The notes under the pieces: generated by a model
Database searches by the model: none
What the model was told of the DNA's origin: nothing
Seen by the model: only the letters and a program-made list of their open reading frames with translations
Position numbers and translations under genes: made by a program
In this document: piece by piece, positions 1-5,478 of the stretch
Layout of the letters: each line of letters begins with the position of its first letter
Position numbering within the stretch: position 1 is the stretch's first letter
Assembly: GCA_947589175.1 (NCBI GenBank)
Contig: CANPZR010000022.1
Location: 1-16,917 of the forward strand
Reading direction: 5' to 3'
Length of the DNA stretch: 16,917 nt
Source of the DNA: an uncultured Lachnospiraceae bacterium
GTDB lineage: Bacteria; Bacillota; Clostridia; Lachnospirales; Lachnospiraceae

Positions 1-692
1 CTGCCTCCCGGCTGCTGTGTAGTCTCTCCTGGCGTTGTTGCCCCGCTGTCTCCCGGTGTTATCGATCCGCTTCCGCCCGGCGTTGTTGACCCACTATCTC
101 CCGGCGTTGTCGATCCGCTGTCTCCCGGCACAGATGCAGGCGAAGTCACTTCCGGCGCCTCAGTCGGTGCCTGAGACGGTGTTTCCACGGGTGTCCCCGT
201 TGCGGTCTCCGTTGGCGTCTCTGTCGCGGTCGCCGTATCTGTCGGAGCTCCAGTCGCTGTCACATCGTCTCCCGATGCGGTTTCGCCGGGTACTTCTGTT
301 GGTTTATTTGTAGACGTTGTCTTATTATTATCCGTTTTCTTCGCCTTTACTGTCACGGTGCATTTATACTTCTTTTTACCCACTTTGGCCTGCACTTTTG
401 CCTTGCCGGCCTTTTTGCCTACAACTGTCACGCTTTTCTTCTTTTTGTTCTTTAAGGAGACGCATTTCTTGCCGGACACGACCGACCACGTCACCTTTTT
501 CGTGTTGTTTTTCAATTGTAGTTTCTTGGATTTTCCTACCTTCACTTCCAATTTCTTTGGACTCAAAGAAATTTTCTTTGCCGCGTCAGCCGAAGCAGGC
601 ATACTGGCAATAATCATCGCCGCTGCCGCTACGACCGCCGTAGCCTTCTTTGCCATGGTCCTTCCGACCATGCTCTTTGTAGCGTTCTTCAT
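1..692 (-). CDS. Secreted Big_2 (bacterial Ig-like) surface protein, N-terminal part
   Basis: Partial gene running off the left edge; 230 codons are visible. The start is an ATG at 692-690 with a GAGGAGG ribosome binding site at about 701-707. Residues 1-38 form a signal peptide: a Lys/Arg-rich n-region, an Ala/Ile-rich core and a likely cleavage after ADA. Residues about 39-120 are Lys-rich and resemble a Big_2 domain, with ISLSPKKLEVKVGKSKKL and a closing VKVGKKKYKCTVTVKAK. After that comes a low-complexity Thr/Pro/Glu linker of the TPTETATGTP type, then repeats of PGDSGSTT. This is the composition of an exported, wall- or surface-exposed protein; the ligand or enzymatic domain lies outside the window. 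The gene sits directly downstream of a long structured leader and terminator. I see no clear promoter between terminator and gene, so read-through control is possible. Confidence 0.85.
   Translation of the reverse strand, partial: MKNATKSMVGRTMAKKATAVVAAAAMIIASMPASADAAKKISLSPKKLEVKVGKSKKLQLKNNTKKVTWSVVSGKKCVSLKNKKKKSVTVVGKKAGKAKVQAKVGKKKYKCTVTVKAKKTDNNKTTSTNKPTEVPGETASGDDVTATGAPTDTATATETPTETATGTPVETPSQAPTEAPEVTSPASVPGDSGSTTPGDSGSTTPGGSGSITPGDSGATTPGETTQQPGG
25..129. repeat. 24-bp imperfect tandem repeats coding PGDSGSTT
   Basis: Four 24-bp units (25-48, 49-72, 73-96, 97-120) and the start of a fifth. On the minus strand they encode repeated PGDSGSTT, PGGSGSIT and PGDSGATT octapeptides. They keep the reading frame, so slippage would change stalk length without breaking the protein. 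Confidence 0.8.
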
Positions 693-742
693 TCTGTTTC
701 CTCCTCGCTTTTTACTGCCTTCCGGCAAAACAACTGTTTCCC

Positions 743-782
743 AAAAAAGATAGCGCCCGGATCATCAAGCCCTGTATCTTTA
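743..782 (-). terminator. Rho-independent terminator of the structured leader RNA
   Basis: On the minus strand AAAGATA (782-776) pairs with TATCTTT, the inner part of the stem is imperfect, and a run of six Ts follows (to 743). It lies between the structured RNA and the Big_2 start codon, so it would end a standalone RNA or act as an attenuator. Confidence 0.6.
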
Positions 783-1036
783 ATTGGGAAATCAAGAACG
801 AGGTGCCGGTATGCGTCCACACCAACACCTCGTATATACACAAAGAGGCCACAGATACCCATCCGCTCGCTCACAATGTAAAATGGAGTTGCCAACAAAA
901 CACAATTCCAGTATAATAACATTGTGTGTATCGCAGATTTATTCTGTATTGTGTGGTAGGCGTGATACCATCCAGTGCCCGGTACTGTTGCCGCAGTGCC
1001 GGGTGGTACACCATAACTGTCCTTGATTTCCACTAA
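743..1036 (-). ncRNA. Large structured RNA or leader of unknown class upstream of the Big_2 gene
   Basis: Read on the minus strand, the promoter at 1042-1070 would start an RNA near 1036. A 13-bp arm at 1019-1031 pairs with 787-799 (one G-U), closing a domain of about 245 nt. Inside are a 10-bp hairpin with one mismatch (978-1003), clamped by a TACCA/TGGTA stem (966-970 with 1004-1008); a 7-bp ACACAAT/ATTGTGT stem (900-906 with 921-927); and a strong hairpin at 799-832 (CGAGGTG/CACCTCG plus a six-pair inner stem). A terminator-like hairpin with a run of Ts follows at 743-782. The size and multibranched plan recall large noncoding RNAs such as the raiA motif, but I cannot confirm any family. 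It could be a standalone ncRNA or a riboswitch-like leader. The pairing is seen directly; the function is unknown. Confidence 0.6.
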
Positions 1037-1041
1037 TTACT

Positions 1042-1070
1042 ATCTTACCATATGTAGGAATATTTGACAA
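1042..1070 (-). promoter_or_regulatory. Sigma-A promoter for the structured RNA / Big_2 leader
   Basis: On the minus strand TTGTCA (1070-1065), 17-bp spacer, TAAGAT (1047-1042). The predicted start near 1036 falls just before the 5' arm of the closing stem, which supports it. Confidence 0.7.
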
Positions 1071-1083
1071 GTTCCGTTTTGAC

Positions 1084-1147
1084 AAAATAAGCCAATGGAA
1101 TCACAAGGCAAAAGCGGCCGCCAACAAGCAGGCCGCCGCATATTTTC
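1084..1147. repeat. 64-bp direct repeat, copy 1 (carries a terminator hairpin)
   Basis: Identical over 64 bp to 2095-2158. It contains the GC-rich hairpin 1114-1139. Together with copy 2 it brackets the CptIN cassette; the distance between copies is 1011 bp. Confidence 0.9.
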
Positions 1148-1148
1148 T

Positions 1149-1193
1149 CGCCAATTTTTTTCTAGGCCAATTTTTTTGGCCAATTTTTTTGGA
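1149..1193. repeat. Short GCCAATTTTTTT tandem repeats
   Basis: Three copies of GCCAATTTTTTT in a row between the direct repeat and the cptI promoter. Adjacent copies create a GGCCAATTTTTTTGGCC inverted repeat. No function can be assigned. Confidence 0.6.
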
Positions 1194-1204
1194 CTCGGAA
1201 ACTA

Positions 1205-1233
1205 TTGACATAAGTTCTGCTTTTGTGTACAAT
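1205..1233 (+). promoter_or_regulatory. Sigma-A promoter of the cptI antitoxin RNA
   Basis: Consensus TTGACA (1205-1210), 17-bp spacer, TACAAT (1228-1233). It would start transcription near 1240, just upstream of the antitoxin repeats. Strong antitoxin promoters are usual for type III systems. Confidence 0.85.
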
Positions 1234-1239
1234 AATATC

Positions 1240-1397
1240 AAAGAGCAGAGATGCTCCGTAAAATAGTGTTCGCTTCCTGATATGCGGCTTATAAATGTTC
1301 AGGACTGCAAATAGTGTTCGCTCCCCGATATGCGGCTTATAAATGTTCGGGATTAAAATGTTTGTAAAGCCCTGTCGCAAGATGGGGTTTTACTTTT
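1240..1397 (+). ncRNA. cptI: CptI-like type III antitoxin RNA: two 48-nt tandem repeats and terminator
   Basis: Two 48-bp direct repeats (1261-1308 and 1309-1356) start with AAATAGTGTTCGCT, followed by a partial third start (AAATGTTTG). In type III systems the toxin cuts this precursor into single-repeat RNAs that bind and inhibit it. Each repeat contains a small stem: CCTGA/TCAGG in repeat 1 and CCCGA/TCGGG in repeat 2. That T-A to C-G change is compensatory, so the sequence itself supports the fold. The repeats sit between a consensus promoter and a terminator directly before the toxin ribosome binding site, the standard type III order. The assignment to CptI rests on the toxin family and on the repeat length and number. 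Confidence 0.88.
1364..1397 (+). terminator. Intrinsic terminator between cptI and cptN
   Basis: GTAAAGCCC (1364-1372) pairs over 9 bp (one G-U) with 1385-1393, followed by CTTTT. It sets the antitoxin:toxin ratio by letting only some transcripts reach cptN. The toxin GGAGG (1401-1405) lies immediately after. Confidence 0.85.
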
Positions 1398-1415
1398 ACA
1401 GGAGGTTATTTCAAC

Positions 1416-1964
1416 ATGCCCGAAGCGCAATTATACTTTCTTTCGGATCAGTATTACAAGGATTTCCCTGATGATAAGCTAATGAAGAACAAGGATGTTA
1501 TTGATGGTGTTCCGCATAACCGCCCTTGCTTTTACGCCTTTCCCGATACAAAGAATCCTTCTATTTTATGGATTGTTCCTATATCTTCACGCTATGAAAA
1601 ATTCAAAAAGATCGAGCAAGATAAAATTGCCAAATATGGAAAATGTAACACCATTCGGTTCGGAACGGTACTTGGCAGAAACACTGCATTTCTGATTCAA
1701 AATATGTGTCCTGCAACCGAAAAGTATCTGACTCCTTACATAGATAAAAATAACAGTCCGATCAGAATCGACAACCGTGTAGCAGAAGATGTCGTAAAAA
1801 ATGCCCACGAAGTTTTGGCATTGGCTAAGCGCGGTGCAAAAGTCGTCTTTCCGGACATATTCAAAATATATTCAGGACTTGAACAACAGCTAAGTGAAAT
1901 TGGCAATAATCAAAGCCAAAACATTTTAGCTCAGCTAAAAGAGCACAAGGAAGAAATACAGTAA
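1416..1964 (+). CDS. cptN: Type III toxin-antitoxin endoribonuclease, CptN/ToxN/AbiQ family
   Basis: 182 aa, typical length for the CptN branch of the ToxN/AbiQ ribonuclease toxins. The toxin processes its own antitoxin repeats and, when freed, cleaves cellular RNA; many relatives act in plasmid maintenance or phage abortive infection. Recognisable blocks are YFLSDQYYKDFPDDKLMKNK near the N-terminus, HNRPCFYAF, WIVPISSRYEKFKK, KYGKCNTIRFGTVLGR and AFLIQNMCPATEKYL, then a helical C-terminus ending in a Lys/Glu-rich segment. The ATG at 1416 follows GGAGG (1401-1405). The gene follows the cptI repeats and their terminator as expected for an operon regulated by terminator read-through. It is AT-rich compared with its neighbours and lies between direct repeats, consistent with acquisition by transfer. 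Catalytic residues were not individually verified. Confidence 0.9.
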   Translation: MPEAQLYFLSDQYYKDFPDDKLMKNKDVIDGVPHNRPCFYAFPDTKNPSILWIVPISSRYEKFKKIEQDKIAKYGKCNTIRFGTVLGRNTAFLIQNMCPATEKYLTPYIDKNNSPIRIDNRVAEDVVKNAHEVLALAKRGAKVVFPDIFKIYSGLEQQLSEIGNNQSQNILAQLKEHKEEIQ

Positions 1965-1966
1965 GC

Positions 1967-2094
1967 TGCTTTCCTGTAACCTCAGGATTTTGATGGAGCA
2001 AATTTTTTATCTTTGTCTCATTGGCTATCTCAGTTTCCAGAATGTTATTTAGGGTGTCATTGGCACTCTGAATGACCCCCTGGGTTTTACTGCA
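1967..2094 (-). pseudogene. Scrap of a helix-turn-helix / AlbA_2-type regulator C-terminus
   Basis: The minus-strand frame reads SANDTLNNILETEIANETKI and then KNLLHQNPEVTGKQL. A DTLN spacer followed by an (I/L)xxNPxVTxKxL helix resembles the start of the C-terminal winged helix of AlbA_2/RecG-like ATP-binding regulators. The frame enters from the direct repeat and stops making sense at the cptN 3' end, so it has no start, no end and no partner domain. I read it as a truncated remnant carried in the cassette. The family call is from pattern memory and uncertain. Confidence 0.35.
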
Positions 2095-2158
2095 AAAATA
2101 AGCCAATGGAATCACAAGGCAAAAGCGGCCGCCAACAAGCAGGCCGCCGCATATTTTC
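2095..2158. repeat. 64-bp direct repeat, copy 2 (spoIIQ terminator region)
   Basis: Identical to 1084-1147. This copy lies 20 bp beyond the stop of the spoIIQ-like gene and contains its terminator hairpin, so it is probably the original and copy 1 arose with the cassette insertion. Confidence 0.9.
2119..2150 (-). terminator. GC-rich terminator hairpin after the spoIIQ-like gene
   Basis: On the minus strand GCGGCgGCC pairs with GGCgGCCGC across a TGCTTGTT loop, followed by TTTT. On the plus strand the same stem is followed by ATATTTTC, so it may also stop transcripts coming from cptN. The same hairpin recurs at 1114-1139. Confidence 0.65.
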
Positions 2159-2178
2159 AGCATATATTTATCAAATTC

Positions 2179-2871
2179 TCAGCGAAGCAGGACCATTGGA
2201 TTCACCGTCTCGTCTTTTTCCTTGACCTGGTAATAGAGATTGGCTCCCTCCATGGAGTAATACTTGGTCGGATCGGCGATTTTACCGATAATCTGTCCCT
2301 CAAAGACGGAATCCCCTTTTTTTACGGAAATCCCTTTCAACTGGCCATAGCTGACCGTGTAGCCGTCACCGATATCCATAGTCAGCGTGCGTCCGGTCTC
2401 CTCGGAGGTAAATATATCCGTGACTATGCCGTTGGCGCTGGCATGGACGTCCTCGTCCACCTGGGCGGAAATCAGCAGGGCCGGGTTGGTGCGATACTCC
2501 GCCAGCGTCTCAAAATAGACTACCTTGTCCGCGCTGTACTCTTTCAGCACATCGCCCTCAATGGGCCACAGAAGGCCCGCTTCCTGATTAAAATGAAGCG
2601 CGTTTTTTATTGATTTTCCTGTTGTCTCCACTGCTTTCTTGGTCGGCGCCGGTGTTTTTACCTCGGATTTCACCTTGTCCGCCGACGTCTCTTTCGTCTT
2701 TGGCTCCGGCGTAGGGCTCGCCGTCGGCTTGTGGGTCTCCACCGTGGCGATCGGCGTCTCGTCCTCCTCCGGCTCCGCCCCCATCATATGAAAACAGATC
2801 GCGCCGAAGGCCACCAGCGCTACAATACCACACAACAGAGAAATATAAAATCCTTTTTCTTTATAAAACAT
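2179..2871 (-). CDS. spoIIQ: SpoIIQ-like forespore protein with degenerate LytM/M23 domain
   Basis: 230 aa from the ATG at 2871; a GTG four codons upstream is in frame, but it lies inside the AGAGGTGG ribosome binding site, so the ATG is preferred. Residues about 8-29 are a single membrane anchor, followed by an acidic Pro/Thr/Lys linker (to about 90) and a C-terminal LytM-like domain (LLWPIEGDVLKEYS, then VHASANGIVTDIF, YTVSYGQLKGISVKKGD, NLYYQVKEKDETVNPM). The zinc ligands of M23 peptidases are missing: no HxxxD is visible and the usual HLHF is NLYY, so a structural role fits better than hydrolysis. SpoIIQ is a forespore membrane protein that pairs with SpoIIIAH across the intermembrane space during engulfment. 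A sigma-F-like promoter upstream supports this. A generic M23-like protein is the alternative. Confidence 0.72.
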   Translation of the reverse strand: MFYKEKGFYISLLCGIVALVAFGAICFHMMGAEPEEDETPIATVETHKPTASPTPEPKTKETSADKVKSEVKTPAPTKKAVETTGKSIKNALHFNQEAGLLWPIEGDVLKEYSADKVVYFETLAEYRTNPALLISAQVDEDVHASANGIVTDIFTSEETGRTLTMDIGDGYTVSYGQLKGISVKKGDSVFEGQIIGKIADPTKYYSMEGANLYYQVKEKDETVNPMVLLR

Positions 2872-2896
2872 AGCAATTACCACCTCTCTTTTTGTG

Positions 2897-2926
2897 TAGT
2901 ATGGCCAAAAAAAGAGGCCGCTATGC
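2897..2926 (-). promoter_or_regulatory. Sigma-F-like sporulation promoter for the spoIIQ-like gene
   Basis: On the minus strand GCATA (2926-2922), 15-bp spacer, GGCCATACTA (2906-2897), close to the sigma-F/G pattern (GYATA, about 15 bp, GGnAAnAnT) with one mismatch. The -35 element lies inside the secDF terminator hairpin, so transcription of the gene is insulated from secDF. Confidence 0.5.
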
Positions 2927-2936
2927 GCAGCCTCTT
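2907..2936 (-). terminator. Terminator of secDF
   Basis: On the minus strand AGAGGC pairs with GCCTCT (2935-2930 with 2918-2913), with extra pairs near the loop, followed by seven Ts. It separates secDF from the spoIIQ-like gene. Confidence 0.85.
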
Positions 2937-3013
2937 ACAAAAATTCAAGATTTCTTATAAATATAGTATTGCTCAAACAGTATTTTTTTAAATACCCGCA
3001 ATCGGTTCACCGA

Positions 3014-5278
3014 TTATTTTTTCTTTTTGGAATAGGTCTCCACTTTCTTTGCCTTTGCCTCGCCCCGGCCGGAGAACAGATACCACAACGGAGCCGCTAC
3101 AAAAATCGAGGAATAGCATCCGGAAACGATGCCCACAATCAGCGGAATCGCGAACTGCCTTACGGAGCTTACTCCCAGTATCGCAAGCGCCAGTACCATA
3201 ATCAAGGTGGTCACGGACGTGTTAATCGAACGTGACAGCGTCTCGGTGATACTCCGGTTGATAATCTCCGCCATGTCCGCGCGGGAGCTTGCCTTCGCGC
3301 GGTTCTCACGGATACGGTCGAATACCACGATGGTATCGTTGATGGAGTAACCCACAATCGTCAGCATACAGGCGATGAACGTACTTCCCACCTGGATAAA
3401 GGAACTGCCCACCACATACAGGGTGAACACGGCAATTACGTCGTGAATCAGGGCCAGCACCGCGCTACAGCCGGTAGCCAGGTTGCGGAAGCGGATCCAG
3501 ATATAAATCAGCATGCACAGCGCCGCGATCAAGGTCGCCAAAATGGCGTCGGTTTTCATCTCGCCGCTGACTGTCTCACTGATCGTCTCCGACTCAACCT
3601 GTCCCTTGTCTACGCCGAACTCATCTGCAAGAGCCGTTCTCACTGCCTCTGCCTGATCCTCTGACAAATGGGTAGTGCGGACGGTAATCTTCTTGACGCC
3701 CTTGTCATCGGAGGAGGAAACCTCGCCCTGCAGGCCGGATGCGTCCTTTACGGTAGACAGCACGTCCTCTTTCAGCTGATCCGTGATCTCGGTGCTCTCG
3801 TCGATGGATACGGAGGTCGATGTTCCGCCCACGAAATCCAGGCTGTAATTCAGCACGGAGCCCCTTGTGGAATAATTCACAATGAGCCCGATAATACAGA
3901 TCAAAAGTACCGCTCCGGAAATGCAGGCGCATTTCTTCCACGCGCCGAGAATGTTGAGCGTCTTTCTCTCCTTCTGGACGCCGTACAGCTTTAAGTCGGT
4001 CAAGCCCAGGGAAGCGAACGCGTTCATCAAAAGCCTTGTCACAAAAATCGCCGTAATCATGGAAAGCACGATACCGATGGCAAGCGTCTGCGCAAAGCCC
4101 TTGACCGTACCAGAGCCCTTAATATACAGCACGAAAGCCGCAATCAAGGTCGTGATATTTCCATCGATGATAGCGGACAGCGCCTTGGAAAAGCCGATCT
4201 GTATCGCGGAGCTGATCGTCTTTCCAGTCGCCAGTTCCTCCCGTATACGCGTAAATATAATACAGTTGGCGTCTACCGCCATACCAATACTCAAGATAAT
4301 ACCGGCAATACCCGGCAGAGTAAGCGTCACATTCAGCCCGTTCAGCGCAAGCAGCATCGCGCCCGTGTAGAAAATCAGCGCGATAGAAGCGGCCACGCCC
4401 GGCAGGCGGTACATCACGATCATGAAAATCATGACCAGAATCAGGCCCACGATACCGGCGATCAGGCTGCTCTTAAGAGCCTCGCTTCCCAGCGTAGCGC
4501 CCACAACATTGTCATGGATGTTGGTCAGCTCCAGAGGAAGGGCGCCGATTCGCAGCGTGGAAGCCAGCTCTCTCGCCTCCTCCATATTTTCATTAAAGGT
4601 CGGGCTGGAGATCTCGCAGTGTCCCTCGGTAATCGCCTCTCTCAGATTCGGAGCGGATACCAGCTTGTTGTCATACACAATGGCTAACTGCTCGCCCACA
4701 TGATCGGAAGTGACCGAACCGAACTTCTTTGTGCCCTTGCCGTTGAACTCAAGCTGTACTACGTTCTCTCTGGCGCCGGTGCTGTTGTCCGTGCGGCTCA
4801 CCGCGTCCGCGCTCTTGATCGTAGTACCGTCCATCTCTATGTCGGCCTCGTCGAACTTGACTTCTTCTCCTTCATCCGGATTCGGGTTGCCATCCTTATC
4901 GGTCAGATTGGTGTAGAGAATGAACTGCAGGGAACCGGCCCGGCCCAGCTTGTCCAGAATCTCCTTGGAGTTGCTGACGCCCGGAATATCAATGGTGATC
5001 CGGTTCTCGCCCTCCTGATACACGGCAGCCTCTGTGCTGACGTCCTCAACACGCTTCTGCAATTTATAAATCGTATCATCCATCTCGGTCTCTGTCGGAT
5101 TTTCCTTGTTGGCCTGATACGTCACGCTGACGCCGCCGCGCAGATCCAGACCAAGACGGATATTCTTCACGTTGCCCTTGTTTGCCGATCCGATTCCATG
5201 GAACGCCACAAAAGCAAACGCTCCGATGAGAACGACGACCAGCAAAACCTGTAAAACGCCTTTTAATTTGCTGTTCAT
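3014..5278 (-). CDS. secDF: Protein translocase SecDF (fused SecD and SecF)
   Basis: 754 aa, near the usual length of Firmicute SecDF fusions. The membrane protein uses the proton gradient to help pull preproteins through SecYEG. The SecD half has TM1 at about 6-28, LGLDLRGG (42-49), the periplasmic P1 domain, and TM2-6 with the conserved AVDANCIIFTRIREE (335-349). The SecF half starts near 447 and shows LDFVGGT (480-486) and GYSINDTIVVFDRIREN (643-659), the equivalent functional motif. The C-terminus is a Lys-rich cytoplasmic tail (KKVETYSKKKK). The ATG at 5278 follows AGGAG; the promoter is at 5320-5348 and the terminator at 2907-2936, so it forms a monocistronic unit. It is divergent from feoAB. 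Confidence 0.97.
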   Translation of the reverse strand: MNSKLKGVLQVLLVVVLIGAFAFVAFHGIGSANKGNVKNIRLGLDLRGGVSVTYQANKENPTETEMDDTIYKLQKRVEDVSTEAAVYQEGENRITIDIPGVSNSKEILDKLGRAGSLQFILYTNLTDKDGNPNPDEGEEVKFDEADIEMDGTTIKSADAVSRTDNSTGARENVVQLEFNGKGTKKFGSVTSDHVGEQLAIVYDNKLVSAPNLREAITEGHCEISSPTFNENMEEARELASTLRIGALPLELTNIHDNVVGATLGSEALKSSLIAGIVGLILVMIFMIVMYRLPGVAASIALIFYTGAMLLALNGLNVTLTLPGIAGIILSIGMAVDANCIIFTRIREELATGKTISSAIQIGFSKALSAIIDGNITTLIAAFVLYIKGSGTVKGFAQTLAIGIVLSMITAIFVTRLLMNAFASLGLTDLKLYGVQKERKTLNILGAWKKCACISGAVLLICIIGLIVNYSTRGSVLNYSLDFVGGTSTSVSIDESTEITDQLKEDVLSTVKDASGLQGEVSSSDDKGVKKITVRTTHLSEDQAEAVRTALADEFGVDKGQVESETISETVSGEMKTDAILATLIAALCMLIYIWIRFRNLATGCSAVLALIHDVIAVFTLYVVGSSFIQVGSTFIACMLTIVGYSINDTIVVFDRIRENRAKASSRADMAEIINRSITETLSRSINTSVTTLIMVLALAILGVSSVRQFAIPLIVGIVSGCYSSIFVAAPLWYLFSGRGEAKAKKVETYSKKKK

Positions 5279-5319
5279 TTTACAATTCTCCTTTACATGT
5301 ATAACTTATTCGAGATTAC

Positions 5320-5348
5320 AGTATAGCACAACCTTCCCCACACTTCAA
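5320..5348 (-). promoter_or_regulatory. Sigma-A promoter of secDF
   Basis: On the minus strand TTGAAG (5348-5343), 17-bp spacer, TATACT (5325-5320), about 35 bp before the AGGAG ribosome binding site. Confidence 0.7.
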
Positions 5349-5424
5349 GCAAAACCGTATATTTTCTGTTTCTATTTTTTTAATTTTTCATTTAAAAATA
5401 CAGATACCGCTCCCGTTTATGTTG

Positions 5425-5433
5425 TGGTATACT
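5425..5433 (+). promoter_or_regulatory. Extended -10 promoter of feoAB
   Basis: TGGTATACT (5425-5433) is an extended -10 element with no good -35, about 46 bp before the ATG. No convincing Fur or DtxR operator was identified by eye. Confidence 0.5.
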
Positions 5434-5478
5434 AATGGGGAAAGCATTATATACATATGTAGCAGAAATGAGGTACCT

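Noticed and set aside
1000..1013. T-box-like GGGTGGTAC on the plus strand
   Set aside because: No stem I, no following terminator/antiterminator and no aminoacyl-tRNA synthetase or amino-acid gene downstream; the bases form a hairpin arm of the minus-strand RNA.
689..1033. 114-codon minus-strand frame starting with GTG and overlapping the Big_2 start by ATGA
   Set aside because: It has no ribosome binding site (the -10 element is only 8 bp upstream of the GTG), resembles no known protein, and its sequence is better explained by paired RNA arms and a terminator.
1261..1356. CRISPR-like direct repeats
   Set aside because: Only two adjacent 48-bp units without spacers, followed by a terminator and a ToxN-family gene: type III antitoxin repeats.
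2056..2163. Small hydrophobic frame MLKICGGLLVGG... after the spoIIQ-like gene
   Set aside because: It is the readable side of the terminator hairpin in the 64-bp repeat, without a good ribosome binding site; its apparent continuation differs at the two repeats.
2179..2871. Active M23 zinc peptidase
   Set aside because: The HxxxD and HxH zinc ligands are absent (NLYY where HLHF is expected), so catalysis is unlikely.
5419..5478. 20-codon N-terminal extension of FeoAB
   Set aside because: The upstream ATG has no ribosome binding site and overlaps the extended -10; the FeoA domain starts right after the ATG at 5479.
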